From Odontocerum albicorne (Eukaryota; Arthropoda; Insecta; Trichoptera; Odontoceridae), in NCBI GenBank assembly GCA_949825065.1, contig OX463856.1:2125369-2189368 (forward strand): a stretch of 64,000 bases of DNA. Direction: 5' to 3'. Below the pieces are notes generated by a model. It was not told the origin of the DNA. It saw only the letters and a program-made list of their open reading frames with translations, and did no database searches. Of the stretch, positions 10,210-20,049 are shown in pieces. The first letter of the stretch is position 1. Every line of letters begins with the position of its first letter. Both the position numbers and the translations under genes were made by a program.

Positions 10210-10345
10210 GTTGAGGATGACTTAGAGAAGTATGTTTGAACAAGTATTTGAAATTGTGAAAGAAGAAAAGTTAAGGAGCAAGATTGACAAAAATATTGAT
10301 TTGAGAAGATGTATGGATTTCGAAGAAATTTTGGAGCCCTTTCCA
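10210..10345 (+). pseudogene. LINE-G tail fragment in opposite orientation
   Basis: EIVKEEKLRSKIDKN and LRRCMDFEEILE match the LINE-G tail pattern (ILKExNVKSQRNRxCMRxCMD). It lies back to back with the minus-strand copy ending at 10170. Confidence 0.45.
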
Positions 10346-10544
10346 ATTTGCTTTAACAGGGCAATGCCATGGTGGTATGAAGGTATTTATTTCTCTATAT
10401 TCCATAAAAAATATTATTTTAGTCTTTTTTTTTCCTATACAATACAACCTGGTGAACTGTCATGTGCCAATCTCTTCCAGCCAACTAGAAAGATTTTTAA
10501 TAAGTCTTAAGTGAAAACTTGGCTGGAATAATTTTTATAAAAAA
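10346..10544. other. unassigned; possible LINE-D-like 3' UTR trace
   Basis: CAATCTCTTCCAGCCAACTAGAAAG near 10470 resembles the CAATCTCTTTCAACCAACC block of LINE-D 3' UTRs. Nothing else seen. Confidence 0.3.
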
Positions 10545-10625
10545 GTCTGGATTCCAACGGAAATCGACTCCGCGGGCAGTTAAATGGTGTCTTGTCAACT
10601 AGGTTATCAATACTATAATTAGTAG
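10545..10625 (-). mobile_element. tRNA-derived SINE remnant
   Basis: On the minus strand AACCTAGTTGACAAGACACC (box A-like) is followed by GAGTCGATTTCC (box B-like) at tRNA spacing. No acceptor stem can be drawn. Confidence 0.4.
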
Positions 10626-10929
10626 AAAATATTTTTTTTATTGAGAATAAAAAAATTATCAACATTGGTTTCACAGTTTTCATGTATCAAACAGAATAAC
10701 CTAGATTTTGTTGCCGTCCTTTCAATATATTCGAATTAGTGCTTCGGGCATATTAAAGAGTGTGGTCAAAAGAAAATATTGTCTTGCCCTAGTAAGGTAG
10801 CCTTCGGGCTTAGAACCTTTGGAGTAGGCATAAAGCGCGGGTTTCGTCATTAAACGTATTGGTAACACGATCGTTAGGCGGGTGCGAGTATTATCAGACA
10901 AACTTTTTTATTAGACTGACGCTATTTTA
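10626..10929. other. unassigned stretch between SINE remnants
   Basis: No feature recognised. Confidence 0.3.
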
Positions 10930-11010
10930 GTGACAGTGGATATCAAACCCAAAACCCCTGAGGGAAAGTCAAGAATGTTACCACTGGGCTACAAAGGTTA
11001 TCTAAATAAA
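10930..11010 (-). mobile_element. tRNA-derived SINE remnant
   Basis: Minus strand: TAGCCCAGTGGTAACATTC (box A-like) and GGGTTTGATATCC (box B-like), followed by a SINE-type body. The acceptor stem is absent, so it is not a tRNA gene. Confidence 0.5.
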
Positions 11011-11079
11011 TAAGTAAAATGATATCTGAGGGTTCGGGCTCATTTTGAATGATCCTTCCGATCAGATATTACCCTTATG

Positions 11080-11180
11080 CAATGCAGTTTTATACAGCGC
11101 CGTTTAGAGAGGAAATTCTTCTCAAGAGCGCTATAACTCGGGACTTGAACCCACTTTTAATATATGTAAACAAATCACGT
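11080..11180 (-). mobile_element. SINE-3 copy
   Basis: The minus strand has GGGTTCAAGTCCCGAG (box B) followed by a body with CTCTCTAAACGGCGCTGTAT. The same body occurs on the plus strand at 61485-61560. Confidence 0.5.
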
Positions 11181-11299
11181 CTGACAGCTTCAGCAGCGCC
11201 CGAACGTATCATATATAAAATTTTCCTTGTACTTAGAACAGCCCTGTGAGATTACTGCCTTGTGGTAATATTATCCAATTAACCAGAAAGTGTAAACTT

Positions 11300-11400
11300 T
11301 AATTTTTAATCGGTTTCAGTGGAAATCGAACCCGAAACTTCCGGATCAGAAGACAATCGTCTTACCAACTAGGCCATGGATGTCGTTATGAGGCCACAAT
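11300..11400 (-). mobile_element. tRNA-derived SINE remnant
   Basis: Minus strand: TGGCCTAGTTGGTAAGACG (a close box A and D-arm match) and GGGTTCGATTTCC (a close box B match). The sequences that would form the acceptor stem do not pair. Confidence 0.55.
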
Positions 11401-12100
11401 AAGACAAATAAATTAAATCCAAACGGAAGATGTTCAGATGCTTTACCGTCGAACAATTTTAAGTATGAAAAAAAAAACAACGGTACCAAAATATTTTTTT
11501 TTCCAATTTGAATGACCGCATTAAAGGAAAATATTAATTTAATATAATTAAATATACAAAAAACAAAACAAAAAGCAATATAATACAAATAAGAACCACG
11601 ATCAAACAAAATTAATAAAAAATAGTCAACAAATAAACATCAAAACACATAAAATATGTATCAACATAATGAAAAAAAAAACGGGAAAACACGTAGATAT
11701 CACCCGAGTGTAAAAAGAGAGAATATTTACCATTTTATGGTATGTACCTTGTTATTATTAATTTCTCTTGAATAAATTCTAATGGAAATATTTAATTTTA
11801 TGCCAGTTATAAATAAATAACAAAATAACTAATAAATACTTAAATAAACCTTAAGTTATTTTCAAATTGATATATACAAATACAACAAATACATCTAATC
11901 ATAATATAAATAAGAATTAAGTACAAAATTTGCAAAAAACTAGTACCATATACTCGTTTACTTATAGTCTTCTGCCTTAAAACAAATGTTTATGCCTAGT
12001 TAGGTGGATAGTGCAACAAAATCTAATTCGTTACTTTATTTCATTCTTACTATCTACTCGTATTTCTATGCAAGCTGTTAATAAGGAATTACTTTGTCGG
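11401..12100. other. unassigned, very AT-rich
   Basis: Long A-rich tracts, no coding signal. The minus-strand frame of 87 codons at 11346-11609 begins in the SINE and has low-complexity composition. Confidence 0.4.
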
Positions 12101-12230
12101 TTGCCATAGTCTAGCGGTTGGCATTCATGCTAAGCAAATGTGAGTCCCAGGTTTGAAGACAGTGTTGTCTTCAATGTAGTGTCTAAGTCACCAATTGAGA
12201 TTTGTTAAATGGTGCCATATGAATAAATAT
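12101..12230 (+). mobile_element. tRNA-derived SINE remnant
   Basis: ATAGTCTAGCGGTTGGCATT (box A-like) and CCAGGTTTGAAGAC (box B-like) lie at tRNA spacing. A body with TGTCTAAGTCACC follows. Confidence 0.45.
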
Positions 12231-12429
12231 GGGTTATTATTATAAGTAGTCTTATAGAAAGTATGCTTGTAACATACCATAGATGATAACCTCGTATTGG
12301 TGGAATTAAGAAACCAAATTTAATCACTTTGGGAAAAATAAATTACCCTTTGGTACACAATTACAACCTGTATGTACACAATTCTTTGAGTACAAAATAT
12401 TGTATCTTAGATAATGTTCGAGTCCTTCT

Positions 12430-12915
12430 CAAAATCATTGCAGGTGTTGAAAGGAGTACGTCAAGGCTGTCACCTGATTTAGACAATATTTATGGTGAGT
12501 ACACTCTGAGATAAATATAAGACGAATGGACCGTGGCTTTGTCGTTGGAGGTCGTAAAATTTTCAATATTAGATTTGCAGACGATACAACGTTTCCATGG
12601 ACCGCAAGATGCATCTATCCCATAGATCGCAAGGCACACCAACGTCTATATCATTAAAAAAATAGAGATAACCGGAATCTCAACAGCATGCAGAAAAATA
12701 ATATTAAAGTACTTTGGGCATGTTGCTTTGGTGATCAAGGGTACAGTTGAGAGAAGGCGAGCAAGAGTAAGGTATTCCTTTTATGGGACGAATGAATCAA
12801 ACACATAATGGAGTTAATCCGATCCTCCATAAATACTGCAATTCAAATGAGCCAGAACAGGGAGGGGTGGAGACAGGTGGTGCGCCGAGATCGATAATAC
12901 GATGAAGAAGAAAAA
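12430..12915 (+). pseudogene. LINE-E copy: RT palm fragment joined to the 3' tail
   Basis: In shifting frames 12440-12600 reads KGVRQGCH, SPDLDNIYGEYTLR and GFVVGGRKIFNIRFADDTT. RQGC and FADD are core motifs of non-LTR reverse transcriptases. From about 12700 it reads LKYFGHVALV and VERRRARVR, then a tail ending in GAAGAAGAAAAAAAAAAAAC. The thumb region between is missing, so this copy is internally deleted as well as frameshifted. Confidence 0.65.
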
Positions 12916-13569
12916 AAAAAAACAAAATTTATCCGCCATTTTGTAGCTCATTTGAAAGGATTCGACTATTGCCGTTTTCCTTCATCTCTATAGGTTTGGT
13001 CCAAGATAAAAGTTTTTTACGATTCCCACTACAATATATCATGTTTTTTTTATTGCCAAGACATTTGATTCCAAGTCAATTTACGTAATACGTGTCTTCC
13101 CCTTTGGCCCGACTTCCCCAAAAAACGTCAAAAGCATCTAATGTCAGTGGACATTTGATACTTAACTTGAGTTATGTCACAAGGTAGATAATATAGAAAA
13201 TTGAAAGAAATGTGCGGGATTCGTGAAAATTTTTCAAATAAAATCAATTTTTTTAATTTCGATAATATGACACAAACCTCTATAAAAAATCAATACTATA
13301 TCTTATACAATAAATATATACGATATCATAGATCGGCAAATACAAAGGTTTCTAAACAGTTGTATTAGATCTTATACCGAGTGATTTGGCTAATAATGCT
13401 GACGTTTTGATAACATTGCAGTTATCATCTTAAGAGTTTGTCCATAGTCAACTTCGTCAAGTTCGCAAGCAAAAATTAAACAGGAATAAATTACCAAAAC
13501 ATGTAAAAGAATCTACCCTAAAAAAAATCTTTGGGTCAATAAATCACACGCACATCCTATTACATGTGA
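12916..13569. other. unassigned AT-rich stretch
   Basis: No feature recognised. Confidence 0.35.
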
Positions 13570-13745
13570 AACCAGTCTGACATAAATATTGCTCTCCTAA
13601 CAGACCGTTATCATTCCGCCTGAAGTAAGCCTCGAGATAGTAGAAACACGTGTCGCGGGGATCGATATAATTAGTGGAATAACGAAGAAATTAATTTATT
13701 TATATTCTAATATAGAAATTCTACAAAGTTAGCCGAAATCTTTGG
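13570..13745 (+). mobile_element. PLE2 3' fragment with hammerhead-like core
   Basis: Contains CCGC CTGAAGTA, GCCTCGAGATAG, GAAACACGTGTC and GCGG, then AGTGGAATAAC and a downstream block (CTACAAAGTTAGCCGAAATC) shared with 15.83 kb. CCGC (13616-13619) pairs with GCGG (13655-13658). The layout matches a hammerhead ribozyme: stem I, CUGANGA core, stem II, GAAA, a self-complementary CACGTG stem III, and cleavage after GUC at 13654. One core base is altered (U where A is expected after CUGAAG). Confidence 0.5.
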
Positions 13746-13875
13746 TAAATTTAAAATGTCGTTTCATTATCATTTCCAGACAAATTCGTGTTAAAATTTG
13801 CATTTCCACAGCTTTCGTCGGATTCTTGCATTCCTTTTTTTAGACTATATTTTACTACAGTGAGTAGTTGATGAA
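13746..13875. other. short unassigned stretch
   Basis: Decayed sequence between PLE2 and the minisatellite. Confidence 0.3.
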
Positions 13876-14340
13876 TTTTTTTGAGTTCGTACAGGTTATT
13901 TGAAAGGGTTTTTTGAGTTTGTACAGGGTATTTGAAAGGTTTTTTTGAGTTTGTATAGGTTCATTGAAAGTTTTTTTTTTGAGTTAGTACAGGTTATTTG
14001 AAAGGGTTTTTTGAGTTTGTACAGGTTATTTGAATAGCTTTTTTGAATTTGTATAGGTTCTTTGAAAAGGTTTTTTTTTGAGTTTGTACTGGTTATTTGA
14101 AAGATTTTTTTTAGTTTGTACAGGTTATTTAAAAGTTTTTTTAAATTTGTACAGGTTATTTGAAAGGTTTTTGAGTTTGTACAGGTTATTCGAAAAGGTT
14201 TTTAAGTTTGTACATGTTCATTGAAAGAGGTTTCTGAGTTTGTAAGGTTATTTGAGTTTGTACAGGTTGTTCAAAATGTTTTTTGAGTTTGTACAGGTTA
14301 TTCAAAAGGTTTTTTGAGTTTGTACAGGTTATTTAAACAA
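13876..14340. repeat. about 31-bp minisatellite
   Basis: About 14 imperfect copies of GAGTTTGTACAGGTTATTTG followed by AAAGGTTTTTT, with unit length varying through T-run slippage. No coding role seen. Confidence 0.9.
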
Positions 14341-14349
14341 AAAAAAATT

Positions 14350-14436
14350 GAATCCTTAATTATTTTATTATTCCACTTATAACATTAATCCTCATTATAC
14401 ACGGTTCTTATTCCTATTCCGAATCGGATTTGGGTG
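14350..14436 (-). mobile_element. PLE2 fragment, left arm of an inverted pair
   Basis: Minus strand: GAACCGTGTATAATGAGG, ATTAATGTTATAAGTGGAAT, the PLE2 3' blocks. The plus-strand partner starts after the hAT MITE at 14792. Confidence 0.5.
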
Positions 14437-14444
14437 GTCTACAG

Positions 14445-14783
14445 CAGTGCTCCGCAACCGGTGTGCCGTGGCACACTGGTGTGCCGTGAGCCGGATACAG
14501 GTGTGCCGCGGTCAAATTCAATGTACGAGTATTTGACATTTTACAATTTTTCATTATGTATTTAATACACAATAACTGGTGCCAACTGTTGAAAACTGCG
14601 TAGTGTGCTTTGTACACACCATGGCCGCACCAAATTAGTCATAGACAAAGAAAAATGACCCTTATGCGCGTCGCTGAAGACTCATGCCTAATTTAATACC
14701 TATATATTTTAGCTTTTGGTGTGCCGCGGAATTCTAGGAAGAATTTTGGTGTGTCGTAGGTGAGAAAAGGTTGCAGAGCACTG
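14445..14783. mobile_element. hAT-type MITE (339 bp) with perfect 8-bp target duplication
   Basis: Ends CAGTGCTCCGCAACC and, on the other strand, CAGTGCTCTGCAACC. GTCTACAG is present at both 14437-14444 and 14784-14791. CAG termini plus an 8-bp duplication define the hAT superfamily. GTGTGCCGTGGCACACTGGT near the left end is itself palindromic. The interior has no transposase, so it is non-autonomous. It separates the two arms of a PLE2 pair. Confidence 0.9.
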
Positions 14784-14791
14784 GTCTACAG

Positions 14792-14948
14792 TAACATGAC
14801 ACCAATCCGACCTAAATACTACTCATTTAATAAACAGATATTTCCGTCTAAATAAAAGTCGAGATAGAAGGTAGAAATACGCGTAGAGGGAATTAATGTA
14901 AGTAGTAGAAAGACGAAAAAATTTCTTATATTAATATTCTTATATTTA
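14792..14948 (+). mobile_element. PLE2 fragment, right arm of an inverted pair
   Basis: AAGTCGAGATAGAAGGTAG, AAATACGCGTAGAGGG, ATTAATGTAAGTAGTAG match PLE2. The copy is interrupted by the mariner at 14949 and resumes at 15831 with CCACAAAGTTATAGCTGAAA, which aligns with CTACAAAGTTAGCCGAAA of the 13.7-kb copy. Confidence 0.55.
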
Positions 14949-15054
14949 CGTGAGTCGTCCAGAAAGTAAAGAACATTTTGGCATAACTAAATAAAAACGA
15001 AATATATCAACACAAAACTTTATTTACAAACTCACAGTGCCTTACTCTATTTTT

Positions 15055-15245
15055 CAATGTAGTCGCCATAGCTGTCAAGGCACTTATTGTAACGTGGAAC
15101 CAATGTAGTTGCCATAGCTGTCAAGACACTTATTGTAACGTGGAACCAATGTAGTCGCCATAGCTGTCAAGGCACTTATTGTAACGTGGAACCAATGTAG
15201 TCGCCATAGCTGTCAAGGCACTTATTGTAACGTAGAACCAATTTT
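15055..15245. repeat. four 46-bp tandem copies inside the mariner C-terminal region
   Basis: TAGTCGCCATAGCTGTCAAG recurs at 46-bp steps (landmarks at 15061, 15107, 15153 and 15199). The unit covers the transposase RYNKCLDSYGDYI segment on the minus strand. As 46 is not a multiple of 3, the copies lie in different frames. Confidence 0.9.
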
Positions 15246-15388
15246 TCAATTCCGATGTTATACTCTTCTACCGCCAAAGATTTGAGCCAGGATATCACTT
15301 CTTGTTTGAGGTCTTCATCGTTTGCGAACAGTTTTTCATCCAAAAATTCCTTTAGTTTCGGGAATAAATGAAAATCACTTGATGCCAA
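15176..15388 (-). pseudogene. mariner transposase C-terminal fragment
   Basis: 70 codons: ASSDFHLFPKLKEFLDEKLF, EVISWLKSL, IEKLVLRYNKCLDSYGDYIG. SSDFHLFPKLKE corresponds to the third catalytic aspartate region (family pattern APSDYHLFPKLKE). In-frame sequence continues upstream (YSSEL and a KWEIFGHL-like stretch) before the deletion point. The 46-bp repeats begin at its 3' end. Confidence 0.8.
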
Positions 15389-15828
15389 CTCAGAGCTGTA
15401 AAGAAGATGTCCAAAAATTTCCCACTTAAGACGATGAAGTTCTCGCTGTGTTCAAATTCTTAGGCACCCACCGAGCACACATTTTTTTGTAGCCAAGGTG
15501 CTCTGTCACTATTTTATGTAGGGGCGATCGTGAAATTTGTGGGAAAGATTCATGTATTGCGCTTAAATTTGCCTATAAATTTCAATAGGCCGAACATTTT
15601 GTGCATTCAGAAAACGAATGACACTACGCACTTCACATTTGGCGGGATTTTCGATGGGCGCAGCAACTTTGAAAGGTTACAGAACAAAGACGCATGACCG
15701 TTCAGCAACAAAACTCAGCTCGCACTGAAGCGGGGGAAGGAGCTAACTGGCGCGCATACGATCGCCGTGGTAGGGGATTGGCGCACAGCGTGGTGCGTAA
15801 TTGTTCTTTACTTTATGGACGCGCCTAG

Positions 15829-16190
15829 TAGTTCCACAAAGTTATAGCTGAAACTTTCGATAAAAAACAAAACATTCTTTAAAATCTAGTGAGAGGATAA
15901 TTAATTAATAAAATATGATATTAAGTGTCTCAGTTAAAACTATCTCAATTCAGAAATAAGTGGCCAAGTCAATGAACTCGCGTATGTCTCTAGATTCCTA
16001 AAAGAAGGGGTGTGGAATAATAAATATATGAGAATATACAAAAAGGTCCATATTGATTTTACATTTTTTAAAGTATAAGTAAAGTTTTATGAAGTCTAGA
16101 TCAGATTTAATAAAAATAAAAAGTATGCTATGAACTTAGGAAATGAAAGCCCTCAGAGCCATTACAAATAAAACACTAAGTGATAAAGTA
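15829..16190. other. PLE2 remainder, then unassigned AT-rich DNA
   Basis: The first 70 bases continue PLE2 after the mariner. The rest shows no feature. Confidence 0.4.
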
Positions 16191-16194
16191 AGAA

Positions 16195-16665
16195 ACATTA
16201 GCTTCTTCTTCTTCTTCCCAGTGTCATGCCGGGTCCCCCCAACGTTGAGTATCACCTGAGAGTAGATATCTTTGTCCCCGGCAGCCCGAAAAAGATCCCC
16301 GACGCTCCTTATACCAGTCCAACCACGTATATTGCGAAACCAAGAGATTTGCTTCCTGCCAACACCTCTTTGACCCTCTATTTTGCATTGGATGATCAGG
16401 TGCAGTAATTTGTAATTTGCTCCTCTAAGTACATGACCCAAATAGGACACCTTTCGGATTTTAATATTAGTCAGCCACTCTCTATCAACTTTGGCTCTTT
16501 GAAGAACCTTTGTGCTGCTGACCATATCCGTCCAGGGTATCCGTAGCATTCACGTTTCAAATGCTTCCAGTCGGTTCATACTACGAACTTTGAGGGTCCA
16601 TGATTCCACTCCATGCAAAAACACTGACCAAACGTAGCATTTGACTAACACTAGCAACTGAGAAA
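16195..16665 (-). pseudogene. LINE-A 3' coding end
   Basis: Minus strand reads YVWSVFLHGVESWTLKV, RLEAFET, then MLRIPWTDMVSSTKVLQRAK, IRKVSYLGHVLRG, GRKQISWFRNIRGWTG and ends in lysine codons from a CTTCTTCTTCTTC tail. The ILYGxExWT to RMLRIPWT to SYLGHVLRG order is the post-palm region of an insect endonuclease-RT type LINE. A frameshift at about 16550 splits it. Other copies lie at 17.4, 21.2, 46.1 and 61.6 kb. Confidence 0.75.
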
Positions 16666-17279
16666 TATGAATAATAATATATTTCGAGATGTAGTAGAAA
16701 CCGCAGAAGACAGAAGTGACGCCACAAGGAAAGAAGAAGTAGTTTAAGAGTTTCTTAGAATACCATGCACGGAATACTCTTTGACAATCATCTTTCACGA
16801 AAACCTCAAAAAAGATAGAAGCGCAGCAGGTGGTCAACATCTCAAGAGAGATAGTCCGGATGATAACACACCACAGGTCTACTTTAAGTGAACGAACATA
16901 ATAATAAAAAATCAATATTTGAACTAAAACGGACTCAAAAGTTGCATAGTTTATTATTCAGGTTAGGTTCGTTATAACTTACTGAAATTTTATTCAACTC
17001 TCTGATTTTTTTTGTCAAGGAAACATTTCATAACAAATAATGATTACCATACTCATATTCTTTTTCGTAGCGACTTACTGGTAGACGAACCCATATCAAA
17101 TTCTCTCCGTCTAGAAATATTTGTTGTAACTGAAATCATCCAAGCAAGATGTGGTGTCAAACCTTCGTCAATAGAGATTCGCAGATGCATCTTGCTGAGA
17201 TCTCCATATGTGGCTAACTTAAACAATATTTCTCTTAAGAGGTCTGCAGAAGATTAACTTATAATAACAACTTGTTCTT
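16666..17279. other. unassigned stretch
   Basis: Short frames on both strands (up to 81 codons) without recognisable motifs. Confidence 0.35.
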
Positions 17280-17404
17280 GTACTATCTGAGATGCATGGC
17301 TGCGCGGTAACGAACTTGACTTCCGTGCGGAAGGTCGCTGGTTCAAATCTCGCGCTGTGATACTCCTCTCGAATGATAAAGGTACTTTTTTCCGTTTGGT
17401 GTTT
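17280..17404 (+). mobile_element. SINE-1 (tRNA-derived)
   Basis: CATGGCTGCGCGGTAACGAA (box A region), CTTCCGTGCGGAAGGTCGC and GGTTCAAATCTCGCG (box B) are in tRNA order, followed by a body with GATACTCCTCTCGAATGA. Inverted copies lie at 22990-23135 and 61240-61385. Acceptor pairing is lost, so it is a SINE head. Confidence 0.65.
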
Positions 17405-17620
17405 ATGGATATCTTCTTCTTCCCAGTGTCATGTCAGGTCCCTCCAACATTGAATATCACCTGAGAGTAGACATATTTGTCCCCGGCACTCCAAAAAAGA
17501 TCTCCGATACTCCTTACAACACTTTAATCACGGATATTACAAAACCAGGAGATTTGCCTCCTGCCAACACCTCTTCGACCCTCTATTTTGCCTTAAATGA
17601 TCAGGTGCAGTAATTTTAAG
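17405..17620 (-). pseudogene. LINE-A terminal fragment
   Basis: Same 3' end as 16195 (rc of TTCTTCTTCCCAGTGTCATG) and about 200 bp of the tail. Strongly 5'-truncated, as expected of incomplete reverse transcription. Confidence 0.7.
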
Positions 17621-17639
17621 GATATATTTTAGGCTACAA

Positions 17640-18145
17640 GGATACATATTACTTTAGTCATATCAATTCTTTAAAAAAAGGGGAATAAAAGGAAAAGAAA
17701 CGTACCAGTGTGCTCCAATTGTCTCACTGCAGGTGTGCCATCGGATCCAGTATACCAGTGCGACCGGTGAGTTTGCTGATGTGCAACGGCTTGCTCACTT
17801 AAAGAGGGAAAAAGAAGAAAGAGTATAAAACTCCACTTTCCAACTAAATTGACGTTGAAATAGCGAGGGGATCCTCAACTTCGATCCCTAGTCTAATACG
17901 AGTATTTGGGGGTGTAAGGGTGCTTATCAATTCGGTCATATCTTTTCTTTCCAAAAAGGAAAAAAAAGAGAATATATGCCAGTGTGCTCCAACCCTCTCA
18001 CTTCTTACTCCGATCCCCTCACTTCGGATGCATTACAGCGGTGTGGTCGGTGAGGTTGCTGGTATACAACAGCATACTCACTTCAAAAATCAACGGCACT
18101 GCTTCGTTTTCCAACTGGTTTGACATTGGAATACTACGCGACCCA
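17640..18145 (-). mobile_element. two SINE-2 copies in tandem
   Basis: Blocks GGATCCAGTATACCAGTG, GGTGAGTTTGCTG and CTTTCCAACTAAATTGACGT (about 17700-17880) recur diverged at 17970-18130 and match 41840-41980 in inverse. The tRNA-like head appears in the 41.7-kb copy, which sets the strand here. Family status is inferred from three copies. Confidence 0.5.
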
Positions 18146-18334
18146 GAATGACGATGAAGATGATTGTACTATGTAGAAAAAAATTATAACCATGTATTCG
18201 TCAAGTTCATTTAGAAAAAGTCTTCTAACATACGAGTAGATAAAACAAATATATGATTCAGAGAAATCACTGGAACTGAAAAAGTTTTTAAATTCGAAAA
18301 AACAGGAAAAAAATATAAGTAGACATGCACGTGG
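18146..18334. other. short unassigned stretch
   Basis: AT-rich, no feature. Confidence 0.3.
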
Positions 18335-19200
18335 CAATATTTTTTTTTATCCACTTTGCACGGATTTCTCCTGTTACACAAATAGGGTTAGCTTCTAGCG
18401 TTAGCTTATTCGTTAGGAAGAATATCAGCCAGGATTCCTCTCATACTGCTAGGCGATACCGAGACTATATCAACAGTGTCATTCAGTTGGTTCAATATCT
18501 CTATACCACGCGTGACTGAGTGTTTAGCCATGATATTCGTCCTGTAAGTTAGTATGTAGAACAGAGGGTGATTCCTTGCACGGATATATTTATTGGGTAC
18601 ATATAAACTTAGTGCTTCTAGAATCGCGGGACAGTTAAAGCAATCTTGGAATACCTTTATTAGGAATATCGCAATGGATTCTTGCCTTCTTGTTTCAAGG
18701 CTTATATAGTTACACACCGTGAGAAGTTCGGCATGGTGAGCATTTTTTGGGTAATCGCCTTTTGTTCTGTACCATACATATCCGAGAATTTTTTTTTGTA
18801 TTTGTTCTATATTTTTTTTATATTTGAGCTGATGAGGAGCCCAAACCGTAGATGCATATTCTAATTTGGTTCTAATTAGATAATTATATAAGTTTCGGAG
18901 GATATCGGTGCTGTTAAATTCTCTTGATATTCTCATTATAAAACCGAGTAGTTTGTAACAGTCCGATATCAAACGTGAGACATGGTTAACGAACGTGAGT
19001 TCGACATCAAAGGTTACTAACAAATATTTGAATTCAGAAACTCCGTTTAATGCCCCTCCTTGTATAGTACACTGATAGTGGATTACTGAAAACGATTGAC
19101 TATAAGATACACAGACACATTTATTAATGTTGAACGGAAGATGATTTTGCTCACTCCAGGAGACTAGGGAGTCTAGGTACTGTTGTAATATTATACATGG
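18335..19200 (-). pseudogene. LINE-H reverse transcriptase C-terminal half
   Basis: A continuous minus-strand frame of about 260 codons enters near 19197 (LQQYLDSLVSWSEQNHLPFN, KCVCVSYSQSFSVI) and runs through FKYLLVTFD, VSRLISDCYKLLGFIMRISR, LRNLYNYLIRTKLEYASTVW, VPNKYIRARNHPLFY to a stop at 18406. This is the fingers-to-thumb part after the FADD box in jockey/CR1-like elements, which is absent here, so the copy is 5'-truncated. A short 3' UTR ends in an A-run. It is the longest undamaged LINE frame in the window. Confidence 0.8.
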
Positions 19201-19321
19201 GACATTTTAAAAATACTAATATTGTTAAAAAAATTCGACCATCGACTTCCAATCGTTCTTCTAACAAGCAATGGTTTGATTCCTAATGGATCTCAATTCA
19301 TTTTAAAATATTAAGCAATAA

Positions 19322-19515
19322 AATATATGGTATGTTATCCACAATCCAATAGGGCGAGGTGTTATAATAGAGCTTTTGCCATTGCTGTTCTTGTGGCATG
19401 GAATAGTCTATCTCTTAGTGTTAAAGATGGGGGTGGTATGTGTAGCTTTAGAGGGCACTTGAAGACAACATTTTTGGGAGATCTTATCAAACTTTATAGT
19501 GTTAAATGAACACTA
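19322..19515 (+). pseudogene. non-LTR RT C-terminal tail
   Basis: NRAFAIAVLVAWNSLSLSV, CSFRGHLKTTFLGDL ends the frame at 19509. It fits the AxxLWNSLPxxVRxxxSxxxFKxxLKTxLF signature of jockey/CR1 C-termini. Which local family it belongs to is unclear. Confidence 0.6.
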
Positions 19516-19639
19516 TATACATACACAACACTGCATCTAAAGCCGCATGTGTTCCATCAAATATCGGAATATCTACAAACGTTTAAATAAATAATAATAA
19601 ATTAATTAATAAATATAAGTTTGTGTTATGACTTATTAA

Positions 19640-19990
19640 ATCGAAGCAAGAGCAGACTCTGTAAGAACGAAACACCGCCTCTGAACAACAGAAATGAAAA
19701 CACTGCGGCCTATCGTAGGTAGAACCCTTAGAGATAGGATACCTAATGAGGAAATCCGCAGAAGTAATAACCTTGAGAACATCGTGAGATGGAGTAGACA
19801 GAGAAGATGATCCTGGAGGGACCACGTTGAGAGGATGGACCCCGCGAGAATACCTAAGATTGTAATGCACGAGATTCCAGAGGGTCGTCGACCAAAGAGA
19901 TGGAGAGAAAGTTCGACATCTTCGTCACAGGACCAAAACTGAAATACTCTTTAAACAGATCGCAAGATCTAGAAGAAGAATAAGTTTATT
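19640..19990 (+). pseudogene. LINE-B 3' coding end
   Basis: Frames read VGRTLRDRIPNEEIRRS, NIVRWSRQR, WRDHVERMDPARIPK, GRRPKRWRESSTSSSQDQN, then a GAAGAAGAA tail. It parallels 34.8-35.1 kb. A stop sits after RQRR. Confidence 0.7.
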
Positions 19991-20049
19991 GATAGCAACA
20001 TAGTATGTACATAATGTATTTAAATACATTTCAAAAACAAATAAATGGC

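Larger units (their letters stand above)
14949..15828 (-). mobile_element. internally deleted mariner (880 bp)
   Basis: GTCCAGAAAGTAAAGAAC at the left and GTTCTTTACTTTATGGAC at the right are terminal inverted repeats, flanked by TA (14947-14948 and 15829-15830). The minus strand encodes an N-terminal piece (IENPAKCEVRSVIRFLNA, near 15590-15660) and a C-terminal piece (ASSDFHLFPKLKEF, near 15340-15390). The middle, with the first two catalytic aspartates, is gone. Full mariners are about 1.3 kb. Confidence 0.85.

Noticed and set aside
11310..11400. genuine tRNA gene on the minus strand
   Set aside because: Good A and B boxes, but the acceptor stem does not pair and the sequence continues into a SINE-like body. 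The other tRNA-like sites fail in the same way.
17012..17257. 81-codon frame as a host gene
   Set aside because: No recognisable motif, no splice or promoter evidence, and a length expected by chance.
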